From positions 186,001 through 250,000 of the forward strand of contig QQUA01000009.1 in NCBI GenBank assembly GCA_008501825.1: DNA of 64,000 nt, in the 5' to 3' direction. The notes under the pieces were generated by a model. It was given only the letters and a program-made list of their open reading frames with translations. It did no database searches and was not told the DNA's origin. Shown one piece after another: positions 9,644 to 18,620 of the stretch (position 1 is the stretch's first letter; the number at the start of each line of letters is the position of its first letter). Origin of the DNA: Planctomycetota bacterium (lineage in GTDB: Bacteria > Planctomycetota > UBA1135). Position numbers and translations under genes: made by a program.

Positions 9644-10570
9644 ATGTTGGACAAGGCCGCCGAACTGGTCCAGAACATCGAACAGGTCATTCGAGGCAAA
9701 AGGGAAACGGTTTCTTTGGCGGTCACCGGGCTACTTGCCGGCGGGCACGTCTTGCTCGAGGACGTGCCCGGTACCGGCAAAACCACCTTGGCCCGTGCGC
9801 TTGCCCGCTCGGTGGCCGCCGATTTCCGGCGCATTCAATTCACTTCGGATTTGCTGCCCAGCGACGTCCTGGGAGTCAATATCTACTCGCAGCAAAAAGA
9901 GAGCTTCGTTTTCACCCCAGGACCGGTATTCGGCAACATTGTCTTGGCCGATGAGCTGAACCGGAGCTCTCCCCGAACTCAATCCAGTCTGCTGGAAAGT
10001 ATGAACGAAGGGCGGGTTTCCATTGATGGGAACACCCGAGATCTACCGCAGCCTTTTTTCGTCATTGCTACCCAAAATCCGCTGGAATTCGAAGGGACCT
10101 ATCCCCTTCCGGAGAGCCAACTGGATCGCTTCTTATTGCGCTTGGCCATGGGTTACCCCGATCGGGATACCCAAAGAGCGATCATTGAAGACCGAATTCT
10201 CGAAGACCCGATCGATCGCTTGAAGCCGATCATGACCATGCAAGGTCTACTCGAACTCATGGCCACGGTGCCGAAAGTCCGGGTCGAGGAATCTTTGGTC
10301 GAGTATCTACTGGATCTAGTGGAAACTACCCGTCAGTCTCCGGAGTTGGCTCAGGGAGCCAGCCCTCGCGGAGCTTTGGGCTTGTTTCGCGCCAGCCAAG
10401 CTTTCGCCTTAGTGCAAGGCCGAAACTTCGTGGTGCCGGACGACGTGAAATTCCTGTTCATTCCGGCTCTTGCCCATCGCGTCCTTCCCGCCCCGGAACA
10501 AGACCATGGCTCTGGCTCCAGCGAAACCATATTGAAAAAAATCTTGCAGGCAACGCCCGTGCCGAGATGA
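9644..10570 (+). CDS. MoxR-family AAA+ ATPase
   Basis: 308 aa from ATG 9644; a TTG at 9617 would add 9 residues. Walker A is PGTGKTT (residues 42-48) in the MoxR context GGHVLLEDVPG. Walker B is LADELNR, followed by SSPRTQSSLLESMNEGRVS. ATQNPLEFEGTYPLPESQLDRF is the family's sensor and arginine-finger region. MoxR ATPases act as chaperones for partner proteins, usually encoded next to DUF58 and von Willebrand or transglutaminase proteins. The DUF58 gene follows with an ATGA overlap, and the transglutaminase gene comes after it, so the partners are likely these two. Confidence 0.93.
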   Translation: MLDKAAELVQNIEQVIRGKRETVSLAVTGLLAGGHVLLEDVPGTGKTTLARALARSVAADFRRIQFTSDLLPSDVLGVNIYSQQKESFVFTPGPVFGNIVLADELNRSSPRTQSSLLESMNEGRVSIDGNTRDLPQPFFVIATQNPLEFEGTYPLPESQLDRFLLRLAMGYPDRDTQRAIIEDRILEDPIDRLKPIMTMQGLLELMATVPKVRVEESLVEYLLDLVETTRQSPELAQGASPRGALGLFRASQAFALVQGRNFVVPDDVKFLFIPALAHRVLPAPEQDHGSGSSETILKKILQATPVPR

Positions 10571-11688
10571 AGTGGAACCTCACTCCGGCCGGCCGGGTGA
10601 TGGCCTTTTTCTTGATCCTTCTACCGATCTTATTCGGCCTTTCCGATCCCCGTTTGATCTTGCTCTGGATTCCCTTGGCGGCTTTCTTCCTCGCCAGCCC
10701 TTTGCTCGGCCGAATGAATTTGCAAGGCCTCCAAGCGGAAACCACCCATCGCAAAAAGATTCATGCCGGTGAAGACTTCCTGCTTCCATTGCAAGTTACC
10801 CGGAAACCAGGGACTCCCATCGGTCGAGATTTAAATCTTTATTTGAGAGTCGGTCCGCGGCAAAGGTTTTGGGCTCAAATCGCCACCATGGTTCCGGGGC
10901 GGCACTTGATTCAAGCCCCTCTTCGCCTCCCTCATCGCGGTCGCTTCACCACCTTGCAACTGGTATGGCGAAGCAGTTATCCCTTCGGCCTGTTCGAATG
11001 GAGCCGCCACCAGGTGATCAAGGTCGATTTATTGGCCTGGCCCCGTTTGGGAATCATGCGGAACCTCGAAGGCCTGCTCGGCAGCGTGGAAGCCCAGCGG
11101 CATCCGAGTCATGTGCCGTCGGCCTCCGGGTACGGGGAATTCTACGGCTTGCGAGCCTGGCGGCGCGGCATGAGCCAGCGTTTCGTTCACTGGAAAACCA
11201 GCGCCCGGCAGGGACAAATCATTCTTCAGGAAATGGAGCAACACCGGCAGCCGAAGCTGTCGGTGATTTTGGATTGCCAGGTGCCCAACTTCGAAACCAC
11301 GTATCGAAGACCTCCCGGTTTCGAACTGGCGGTAAGCCTTACCGCCACATTGTTAAAAGAATTGCACCGTCGTCGCTGGAACGCCGACCTGCAAATCCTT
11401 GGTTCCCTTGGTGTGACCATCATGAGGGAACAGAGGGGAACGGCCGGTTTAATTCAACAATTGGATCGACTCGCCGTGGCCCAAGCCGCAACCAGTGATG
11501 ATATCGAAGGCCAGAGCGGTGACCTGGCACCCACCTCCTCTCCCTTCCCGTTGCTGGTAATCCAAGCCAGGCATGCCAATCGACCGCCCCCGGCCAAACG
11601 GCGAACCGGCAGTCGCAGCCCGCGAGTGTATTTAGATACTCGCTGCCCGTGGATCCGGAAATACTTCGAGCCGCGCATGCCTTCGTGA
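10567..11688 (+). CDS. DUF58 domain membrane protein
   Basis: 373 aa. Its ATG overlaps the moxR stop (ATGA). Two hydrophobic N-terminal segments (residues about 10-45) anchor it to the membrane. The DUF58 signature is at about residues 189-216 (YGEFYGLRAWRRGMSQRFVHWKTSARQG), close to the family pattern of R..pGD..R.IhWk.sAR but with GMSQRF in place of the usual GDxxR. DUF58 proteins form conserved trios with MoxR and TgpA-like transglutaminases, and a cell-envelope role is presumed. Confidence 0.9.
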   Translation: MKWNLTPAGRVMAFFLILLPILFGLSDPRLILLWIPLAAFFLASPLLGRMNLQGLQAETTHRKKIHAGEDFLLPLQVTRKPGTPIGRDLNLYLRVGPRQRFWAQIATMVPGRHLIQAPLRLPHRGRFTTLQLVWRSSYPFGLFEWSRHQVIKVDLLAWPRLGIMRNLEGLLGSVEAQRHPSHVPSASGYGEFYGLRAWRRGMSQRFVHWKTSARQGQIILQEMEQHRQPKLSVILDCQVPNFETTYRRPPGFELAVSLTATLLKELHRRRWNADLQILGSLGVTIMREQRGTAGLIQQLDRLAVAQAATSDDIEGQSGDLAPTSSPFPLLVIQARHANRPPPAKRRTGSRSPRVYLDTRCPWIRKYFEPRMPS

Positions 11689-11689
11689 A

Positions 11690-13951
11690 ATGAACTCCAT
11701 CCGCCGACCAAAAGCTCGAGGCTCCGCAGTGATTCCGGCGGGCATTCGGGTTCCCATTTTGGTCGCCACCTGGCTGGCCTGGGCGGCTGGTTTGCCCTAC
11801 TGGTTGCAACTTCCCGAATCTGCGCCGATCGGTTTTGGCTTGGCAGGGTTGAACGCCGGCATTCTGGTTTTTCCTTGGAGCTTGGCCTATTTTTCCGAGC
11901 GCAAGGGAAGCCGCGATCCGAACGTTCTGGTTCTGGAAATATTCAGCTTGCTATACGCCCTGGTAACGCTGATCCTGTTGACCGCCTTTGCTCCGGCGGC
12001 AGGAGTTTTCGGCGTCGTCCTTTACTTGCAAGGAATTTTCCTGGGTCGCCGAAACGACCCTTCTTCCGGCTTCATCTTGCTCCTGCAAGCCTTTTTTCTC
12101 TCCTGGTTCGGAACCATTCTGTACACCCATGAATTCAACCTGATTCTGTTTTTCATCAACGCGCCGCTGTTGCTACTCGGAGCCATCCGGCACCATGGCT
12201 GGAGAAATTTCTTAATCGCTTTTCGCCAGCCGCAGCCTCCAAGTCGAGCCTGGTATCGAGATCGCAATTTCTACTGGTTGAGCCTGATTCCAACTTTGGT
12301 TCTGGTCAGCCTTTGCCTTCATGGCGGGCTAAGGCTGTGGAGTCAATACGGCCATGACAAACCCATCTACCAAACCAACTACCCTAGGCAAACGCAAACA
12401 CCTGCCTTTCCTTCGGAAGGAAATCTACCGGGAAGCCTGCCGACGACCGACGACTTGAGGCGGCAAGATCCCCAAGCCGCCGCATATTTGAAACGGGTAT
12501 TTCCCGATGGTTTGAAACTGAGCGGCAGCGTCGGGTCGGTCAGCGATCGTTTGGTGATGGAAGTCCGACTCAAGGCCAAGCGCCATCAATTCCGACTGAG
12601 CTCCGGCCGGCCGCTCTTGCTGAAGGCCACCAACGTGGACCGATTCACCGCCGAAGGCATGGGCCCCACTCTAGAACCCGTGCAACGGCTTCATGACCGG
12701 GACGACGGCCGTGCCGATGGCTGGATCATTTTGCAGTATCCCAAGGGGGAGCAGCCGACCTTGCGTTTGAATATCCGCCTACTTCGTTTGAAACTCAAGA
12801 ATCTCGGCGGTCACCCAATCCTCCTTTCCGAACCTAGTTATTCCCTGCGCCAACAGGACGTCCTGTACCAGCCCGGCTATGGCTATCGGACTCCGACCTC
12901 CGTCGCGGGAGCGATGACTTATGAGATCGTTTGCCGGACTCCCAGTCTGCAGCGTTGGTCCCGGTTGAACCTGACCTTGAGACACCAGGATCCTCGCTTC
13001 TTAAGCCTTCCCAACGACCTGAGCCTCATATCCAAGCTGGAAGCGATTCGAAAGCAGTTATTCCTCCCTGGGGAATCGGCGAAAGAACATCTGGACAAAC
13101 TGAAAAAATGGTTTCAAACCGAATTTGACTATTCACTGAAAGCTTCGTCCCATACCGGGCTGGCAGGCTTGCATGAGTTTCTGGATTCGCGACAGGGATT
13201 TTGCTCCTATTTTGCCATTACTTCCGTCGCTTTATTACGAATGCAGGGCATTCCTGCCAGGATGGCTTTGGGCTTTCGTGTTTATGAATGGGATAAAAAC
13301 CGGCAGAGTTACTTGGTGAAGGCTCACAACGCTCATGCCTGGGTGGAAATCCACGACGAGCAGCACGGTTGGCTGAATTTTGATCCCACTCCGACAGCGC
13401 CGATGACCCTGAGCTTGCAAAAGCGCTTTCAGAAAGAGAATTGGAGTGCTTTGGGAACTCCGGTTGAATCCAAAGCTCCGCTGCCACCTGAGCCTGAGAT
13501 CGATCCGCCCTTGGCCGAAGATAAATTGCAGGGTTATTTGAATGGCCCGACTTCCGAACTGCCTTGGGGATTGGTGGCTGCCGCTCTCATGCTGCTCGGC
13601 GTCTTCTGGTTATGGTCGATGAGCCGCCGCAGCGGTTTCGCCGGCCTTTCCGGTTCGCGGAAAGCCGCAGTGGAAATTCCAGAACTGGTTCCTTATCAAA
13701 GGAGGCTTCTCCGGTTGTTGGAAAGACATGGAATCCCAGTGCTTTCCCATCGAACCTGGCTGGAACTGAGCCACCGCACCGTCCGCCAGCTTGGACCGGA
13801 ATGGAAGCCCCTTTATCCCATAACGAAAACTCTTTACCGGATCCGCTTTGGAGGCGGCACCCTGGCTGAAAATCAAATCCGCCGCTTGGAAAACTGGCTG
13901 CAAACTCTGGAAGCTTTGCCGAAGCCGGAGAAAAAGAGATCCAGGCCTTAG
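11690..13951 (+). CDS. TgpA-like membrane transglutaminase-domain protein
   Basis: 753 aa. Its start overlaps the DUF58 gene closely (stop 11686-11688, ATG 11690). Several N-terminal transmembrane helices (to about residue 220) precede a periplasmic region with the transglutaminase-like core: Cys505 in GFCSYF, His549 in NAHAWVEI and Asp565 in FDPTPT form the expected catalytic triad. A single helix near residue 625 is followed by a cytoplasmic tail similar to the DUF4129 part of TgpA. The family's natural substrate is unknown; TgpA of Pseudomonas is essential and envelope-associated. It is the last gene of the moxR-DUF58-tgpA cluster and ends facing fadE. Confidence 0.9.
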   Translation: MNSIRRPKARGSAVIPAGIRVPILVATWLAWAAGLPYWLQLPESAPIGFGLAGLNAGILVFPWSLAYFSERKGSRDPNVLVLEIFSLLYALVTLILLTAFAPAAGVFGVVLYLQGIFLGRRNDPSSGFILLLQAFFLSWFGTILYTHEFNLILFFINAPLLLLGAIRHHGWRNFLIAFRQPQPPSRAWYRDRNFYWLSLIPTLVLVSLCLHGGLRLWSQYGHDKPIYQTNYPRQTQTPAFPSEGNLPGSLPTTDDLRRQDPQAAAYLKRVFPDGLKLSGSVGSVSDRLVMEVRLKAKRHQFRLSSGRPLLLKATNVDRFTAEGMGPTLEPVQRLHDRDDGRADGWIILQYPKGEQPTLRLNIRLLRLKLKNLGGHPILLSEPSYSLRQQDVLYQPGYGYRTPTSVAGAMTYEIVCRTPSLQRWSRLNLTLRHQDPRFLSLPNDLSLISKLEAIRKQLFLPGESAKEHLDKLKKWFQTEFDYSLKASSHTGLAGLHEFLDSRQGFCSYFAITSVALLRMQGIPARMALGFRVYEWDKNRQSYLVKAHNAHAWVEIHDEQHGWLNFDPTPTAPMTLSLQKRFQKENWSALGTPVESKAPLPPEPEIDPPLAEDKLQGYLNGPTSELPWGLVAAALMLLGVFWLWSMSRRSGFAGLSGSRKAAVEIPELVPYQRRLLRLLERHGIPVLSHRTWLELSHRTVRQLGPEWKPLYPITKTLYRIRFGGGTLAENQIRRLENWLQTLEALPKPEKKRSRP

Positions 13952-14032
13952 GTCCGGAAAAAGAGAAACGGGATCTCCCCCGAAGGGAAGACCCCGCATT
14001 CCTTCTCCAAAACAATATCCACAGCGACAGGG

Positions 14033-16537
14033 TTACGCCGTGGAGACTGGAGTGCTGCCGGTAGCCGGTCGACTTTGCGAGCCGGAGTCCGATTTCACTG
14101 CCGTCTCCATGTACTCCTCCAAGGTGAAGGAATCCACTTGAATGGCATCCTGCCGGGCGGCTTCAGCCTTTTGGACCAACTCCGCCTCTAGGGCGCTAAT
14201 GATACCGGATTCGAGGGCTTTTGGAACCAAACTTAAGGGAGCTTCTCGAGGAAGTTGCTTGCTCCGGATCGCCGCCTTGATCTTCCGAATCACCGATTCG
14301 GCCTCATAGCAGAGCCGGAAAGCATGCTCCATTCGCCCCATGGCCTCCTCCGGATCTTCCGGAAGGTACATCCCGTAGCTGATCGCATCTCGTTGCTCAC
14401 CAGGGGTTTGAAGCGCCCGCGACACTTTGTGGCCGAGCAGATCAGAGGGCCCACCGCCGAGTGAGTTCAAGCGCGACCACCAAGCCACCGGTCCGCGGAA
14501 GACCAAACCCAGGCCACGAACGTCCAGGTTTCGGTAGAGGCCGTCAAAGCCTTCTTGGATCCGAGCCATGGCGTATTGCATGGACCAGTGGAAGAAGGCT
14601 TCGTCTTCTTTCCGACGCCCTTCGGCTTCGAATCGACGCACCACCGCGGTCCCTAGGTACATCCAGGAAAAGATGTCGCTGAAGCGCCCGGTCAGCGTCT
14701 CCTTGCGCTTCAAATCGCCACCCAACAGTCCCATGGCCAAGTCGGCCAGGAAGGCGAAACTGGCTGAAGTCCAAGCCAGTTTCCGCAGGTACGGGGCAGC
14801 CGGTCCGCTGACCGGAGACCGGTAGAGATAGCCGCGGCTGAGGGTCAGGCCCAAGGCCCGGCAGCCATTCTTGACTACGTGGCCGACGTGCCCCCAAAAG
14901 GCCCGATCGAAGGTCTCGGCGTCTCCCTCGCTCAAGGATTTGATCTCTTGATAAGCAAAGGGATGACAGCGAATCGCTCCTTGCCCGAAGATCATCAGGG
15001 TCCGGGTCAAGATGTTGGCTCCCTCCACCGTGATGCTCACCGGCGTAGCCATATAAGCGTGAGCAACCACGTTGCGCGGCCCCCGGGAGATGCCGGCGCC
15101 GCCGAGGATGTCCATGCCGTCATTGATCGCCTTGCGGGCCAACTCGGTGAAGTTGTACTTGGCCATAGCGGTCACCACCGCCGGCTTGGCGCCTCCGTCC
15201 AAACCACCGTTGGTGTAACGGCGAGCGGCTTCCATCAAGTAGGCGAAACCGCCAATGCGAGCCATCGGTTCTTCAATGCCTTCGAACTTGCCGATGGACA
15301 AACCGAATTGCTTGCGCACCGTGGCATAGGCACCGGAAATCCGAGCTGCCATCTTGGCGGCGGCGGCACTGCTGGCGGGCAGAGAAATTCCGCGGCCGGC
15401 AGCCAGGCATTCCATCAACATTTGCCAGCCACGGCCGGCTCCTTCGGCGCCACCGATGATGGCGTCCAGCGGGACCACCACGTCCTTGCCGAAAGTCGGG
15501 CAGTTGTAGAACGGCACGCCCAAAGGATCGTGGCGAAGCCCCAAGGTGACTCCCGGCGTATCGGTGGGAATCAAAGCGCAAGTAATTCCAAGATCGGTAC
15601 CCCGCCCGAGGTAGTGATTCGGGTCCCGGAGTTTGAACGCCAAGCCCAACAGCGTGGCGACCGCCGCCAGGGTGATGTAACGCTTCTCCCACTGCAGTTT
15701 CAGATAAAGCTGGCCGTCTTCGCCTTTGATGACTTCGCCGCTGGCGGCGATCGCCCCGGCGTCACTTCCCGCATTGGGTTCGGTCAAGGCAAAACAAGGA
15801 ATGTCTTCGCCCTTGGCCAACCGCGGCAAGTAATAATCCTTTTGCTTCTGAGTGCCGTACAAATGCAGCAATTCCGCCGGCCCCAAAGAGTTCGGCACCA
15901 TGACGGTAATCGCCAACGGCCCGGATCGAGAAGCCAGCTTGCTCAACACCGCACTATTGGCCGAAGCGTTGAATCCGTGCCCTCCGTATTTTTGGGGAAT
16001 GATCAAGCCGAAGAAGCCATTCTCTTTCAAAAACTTCCAGGTTTCCGGGGACAAATCCTTCTTTTGGAAAACGTCCCAATCGTCCACCATGCGGCAAACT
16101 TCATCGACAGGGCCGTCCAAGAAAGCTTGGGCGTCCTCGCTGACGTCGGGATAGGCCTCGGTCAACAATTTCTGGAAGTCCGGCTGCCCGGAAAACAGAT
16201 CGCCGTCGACCCATACCGTGCCGGCTTCGATGGCGGTTCGTTCCGTTTCCGAAATCACCGGCAGGAACTTCATCGCCTTCATCAACTTCATCAACGGCTT
16301 CGTCACCAGGTTGCGACGAATCGGCTTGAGGTTGAAGACCACCGCGAAAGCGGCGAAGACGGTCCACAGCCAAACCGGAGCGGCCAAGCCGAGGAGCAGT
16401 ACCGCAGTGCCGCCTGTCCACCAAAGCAGGGAAACTCCGGTGAAGCCCAAGGCCACGAAACCGGCCACGGCGAGAAGCAGACTAAGAAGGACCGGCAAGT
16501 CGTAAAGAAAGCCGTTGATGGCGGTGAAGAAGCTCAT
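14033..16537 (-). CDS. fadE: acyl-CoA dehydrogenase FadE
   Basis: 834 aa; E. coli FadE is 814. It catalyses the first, FAD-dependent step of fatty-acid beta-oxidation. The N-terminus has two hydrophobic segments (residues about 12-70), as in FadE. The acyl-CoA dehydrogenase domain follows with KYGGHGFNA, CFALTEPNAGSDAGAI and the substrate-pocket region GRGWQMLMECLAAGRG. The C-terminal third is the FadE-specific DUF1974-like part. It is the second gene of a tetR-fadE unit (ATGA overlap at 16534-16537). The thiolase and FadB/J-like genes run away from it on the other side of the shared promoter region. A 562-aa antisense frame across it is a codon-bias shadow. Confidence 0.95.
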   Translation of the reverse strand: MSFFTAINGFLYDLPVLLSLLLAVAGFVALGFTGVSLLWWTGGTAVLLLGLAAPVWLWTVFAAFAVVFNLKPIRRNLVTKPLMKLMKAMKFLPVISETERTAIEAGTVWVDGDLFSGQPDFQKLLTEAYPDVSEDAQAFLDGPVDEVCRMVDDWDVFQKKDLSPETWKFLKENGFFGLIIPQKYGGHGFNASANSAVLSKLASRSGPLAITVMVPNSLGPAELLHLYGTQKQKDYYLPRLAKGEDIPCFALTEPNAGSDAGAIAASGEVIKGEDGQLYLKLQWEKRYITLAAVATLLGLAFKLRDPNHYLGRGTDLGITCALIPTDTPGVTLGLRHDPLGVPFYNCPTFGKDVVVPLDAIIGGAEGAGRGWQMLMECLAAGRGISLPASSAAAAKMAARISGAYATVRKQFGLSIGKFEGIEEPMARIGGFAYLMEAARRYTNGGLDGGAKPAVVTAMAKYNFTELARKAINDGMDILGGAGISRGPRNVVAHAYMATPVSITVEGANILTRTLMIFGQGAIRCHPFAYQEIKSLSEGDAETFDRAFWGHVGHVVKNGCRALGLTLSRGYLYRSPVSGPAAPYLRKLAWTSASFAFLADLAMGLLGGDLKRKETLTGRFSDIFSWMYLGTAVVRRFEAEGRRKEDEAFFHWSMQYAMARIQEGFDGLYRNLDVRGLGLVFRGPVAWWSRLNSLGGGPSDLLGHKVSRALQTPGEQRDAISYGMYLPEDPEEAMGRMEHAFRLCYEAESVIRKIKAAIRSKQLPREAPLSLVPKALESGIISALEAELVQKAEAARQDAIQVDSFTLEEYMETAVKSDSGSQSRPATGSTPVSTA

Positions 16538-17166
16538 GACGGATCTGATCCGATGGTCTCAGCTTGACGGAATCGGGTGACCAAACTGACGGCATGTTCC
16601 ACCGCTTCATCGACCAGGCTGCGACGATCCAAACGGACGTCGATGCGTTGGGCGATCAGCAAGGACATGCACCCGTGCAGGGAGGTCCAAAGAAGTGTGG
16701 CGGCAGATTTGGCGGCGATCTGCCGGGCCGTTCCCTCGGGCATGCCCAAGGTCAAGGCCTCGGCGAACAGCTCCAAATTGCGCCGAGCCCGCCGGTAATT
16801 TTCGGCGGGGTACCGCTCCATCATGGTCGGATGAAGCATGAACATGATTTCGTAATATTCCGGATTCTCTTCGCCGAAGCGGAAATAGCAGTAGGCCAGG
16901 TGCCGCATTCGGGCTTCCGCCGACTGGTTGGCCTCCAAACCTTCCGTGGCTTGGGTCAGGACCTGATTCAGTTGTTCAAAACCTTCGTCAATAAGAGCGT
17001 GAATTAATGCGTCTTTATTGTCGAAGTAAAGATAGATGCTGGTTGCCGTACAGCCCACAGCCGATGCGATCTTGCGCATGGACAAGGCGGTGTACCCTCT
17101 TTCCAGGAGGCTCTTGCGGGCCTCGTCGAGGATGGCACGTCGGAGTTCACCTGCAGGTCGCGACAT
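16534..17166 (-). CDS. TetR-family regulator of the fad locus
   Basis: 210 aa. The N-terminal helix-turn-helix is at about residues 10-55 (GYTALSMRKIASAVGCTATSIYLYFDNKDALI), followed by an all-helical ligand domain. Its position between fadE and fadI/fadJ suggests it binds an acyl-CoA or fatty acid and represses beta-oxidation genes, like FadR/PsrA-type TetR proteins; the ligand is inferred. It overlaps fadE by ATGA and is probably autoregulated. Its promoter (TTGAGC, 17 bases, TAAAGT, on the minus strand, 17227-17199) overlaps the tandem repeats at 17186-17213. Confidence 0.9.
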   Translation of the reverse strand: MSRPAGELRRAILDEARKSLLERGYTALSMRKIASAVGCTATSIYLYFDNKDALIHALIDEGFEQLNQVLTQATEGLEANQSAEARMRHLAYCYFRFGEENPEYYEIMFMLHPTMMERYPAENYRRARRNLELFAEALTLGMPEGTARQIAAKSAATLLWTSLHGCMSLLIAQRIDVRLDRRSLVDEAVEHAVSLVTRFRQAETIGSDPS

Positions 17167-17185
17167 GGTTTGATTTCAAGGAAAC

Positions 17186-17213
17186 CTTTACATCGTTAAC
17201 TTTACACTGTTAT
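17186..17213. promoter_or_regulatory. tandem 14-bp repeat, candidate TetR operator over divergent promoters
   Basis: Two head-to-tail copies of a 14-bp unit: CTTTACATCGTTAA (17186-17199) and CTTTACACTGTTAT (17200-17213), 11 of 14 identical. The first copy starts the 13-bp motif TTACATCGTTAAC (17188-17200), which is repeated exactly at 54559-54571 upstream of fabI. On the minus strand a TTGAGC / 17 / TAAAGT promoter for tetR-fadE overlaps it. On the plus strand TTTACA (17187-17192) and TATCCT (17211-17216), 18 bases apart, fit a fadI-fadJ promoter. Binding would therefore block both directions. Confidence 0.5.
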
Positions 17214-17300
17214 CCTTAGCGGCTCAAGGGCTTTCTGCCTAAACCGCCCTGTAGGCGGCTTTGCTTCACGCTCGAACCCCTTAGTACTGGGGCGCTTCCG

Positions 17301-18620
17301 ATGAATGTCACCTCCAACAACGGACCCTCCGTGGTCCTGGCCGCGGGCCTTCGGAGCCCGTGGGTGCGGGCCGGCGGGGTTTTCCGCGGCGAAAATGCCG
17401 CCCATCTCGGCGCCCGCCTCGGCCGCGAATTGCTGGCCCGGACCGGAGTGGATCCGGCCACCCTCGACGAAGTCATCGTCGGTTCGGTGGGCCCTCCTCA
17501 CGATCAGGCCAATGTGGCCCGGGTCATCGGCTTGCGAGCCGGAGTCCCCTGGCAGGTACCGGCCCGGACCGTGGCCCGAAACTGCGCCAGCGGCATCGAG
17601 GCGGTCACCACCGCCATCAGCGAGATTGGAAGCGGCCAAGGCAGCCTCTACCTGTGCATGGGAGTGGAGGTCATGAGCGGCTATCCCCTCTTGTTCGGTG
17701 ACAAGATGACAAACTTGTTCGCTGGCTTGATGAAAGCACGCTCGCTGCCCCAGACCTTGGGCACGATGACCAAGTTCAGGCCGTCCTTCCTGAAACCGCG
17801 AGTCGCCTTGCTGGAGGGACTGACCGATCCGACTACCGGTTTGATCATGGGCAAGACTGCCGAGGTGCTGGCTCGTGACTTTCACATTTCTCGAGAAGAA
17901 GCGGACGATTTCGCCTGCCAAAGCCACTTGAAGGCCAAGGTGGCTCGGGACAAGGGCCGCTTCAAGCGGGAAATCCTGCCCCACTTGCCTTTGAGGGCTC
18001 GCAAGGACAAGGGCTCGGTGCAGCACGATGACGGCATTCGCGACGACCAAAACATGAAGTCGCTGGGTAAGCTCCGGCCCTACTTCGAAAAGCCGGACGG
18101 CATCGTCACCGTCGGCAATTCTTGCGGCATCACCGATGGAGCCTGCGCCTTACTGATTACCACGGAAGAAAAAGCCCGGGAGTTGGGCTTGAAACCGCTG
18201 GCCAAAATTCGCAGTGCCGCCTGGGCCGGCCTGGATCCGGCGCGAATGGGGCTCGGCCCGGTCTTCGCCACCGCCAAGGCTCTGGACCAAGCCGGCTGCA
18301 CCATGAAGGACATCGGTACCGTCGAACTCAACGAAGCTTTCGCCGCCCAGGTGCTGGCTTGCGCCCGGGCTTTCGACAGCGCCGAATTCGCCCGCAAACA
18401 CCTCCACCGCGACCAGGCGGTCGGGGAATTGGATTTGACCAAGACCAACGTCAACGGCGGTGCCATCGCCCTCGGCCACCCGGTCGGAGCCACCGGTGCC
18501 CGCCTGTTGTTGACCACCGCCCACGAAATGGAAGTCGGCAATCACGAGTTGGGTTTGGCAACCTTGTGCATCGGTGGCGGCCAAGGTGGCGCCGTGATTT
18601 TGGAGAGGATGGCAGCATGA
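17301..18620 (+). CDS. fadI: acetyl-CoA acyltransferase (thiolase), FadI/FadA type
   Basis: 439 aa, closer to FadI (436) than to FadA (387). It cleaves 3-ketoacyl-CoA to acetyl-CoA, the last beta-oxidation step. The nucleophile is Cys95 (ARNCASGIEAV). His393 (ALGHPVG) and Cys423 (LCIGGGQGG) are the other catalytic residues. The long form, with an inserted middle region (MGKTAEVLARDF, residues about 190-230), fits the FadI subgroup. ATG 17301 is preceded by a weak purine stretch only. Its stop overlaps the start of the next gene (ATGA at 18617-18620), so the two subunits are translationally coupled. Confidence 0.93.
   Translation: MNVTSNNGPSVVLAAGLRSPWVRAGGVFRGENAAHLGARLGRELLARTGVDPATLDEVIVGSVGPPHDQANVARVIGLRAGVPWQVPARTVARNCASGIEAVTTAISEIGSGQGSLYLCMGVEVMSGYPLLFGDKMTNLFAGLMKARSLPQTLGTMTKFRPSFLKPRVALLEGLTDPTTGLIMGKTAEVLARDFHISREEADDFACQSHLKAKVARDKGRFKREILPHLPLRARKDKGSVQHDDGIRDDQNMKSLGKLRPYFEKPDGIVTVGNSCGITDGACALLITTEEKARELGLKPLAKIRSAAWAGLDPARMGLGPVFATAKALDQAGCTMKDIGTVELNEAFAAQVLACARAFDSAEFARKHLHRDQAVGELDLTKTNVNGGAIALGHPVGATGARLLLTTAHEMEVGNHELGLATLCIGGGQGGAVILERMAA

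Noticed and set aside
14879..16567. 562-aa open frame on the plus strand
   Set aside because: It is antisense to fadE and its composition mirrors the fadE codon bias. No motif, no start signal.
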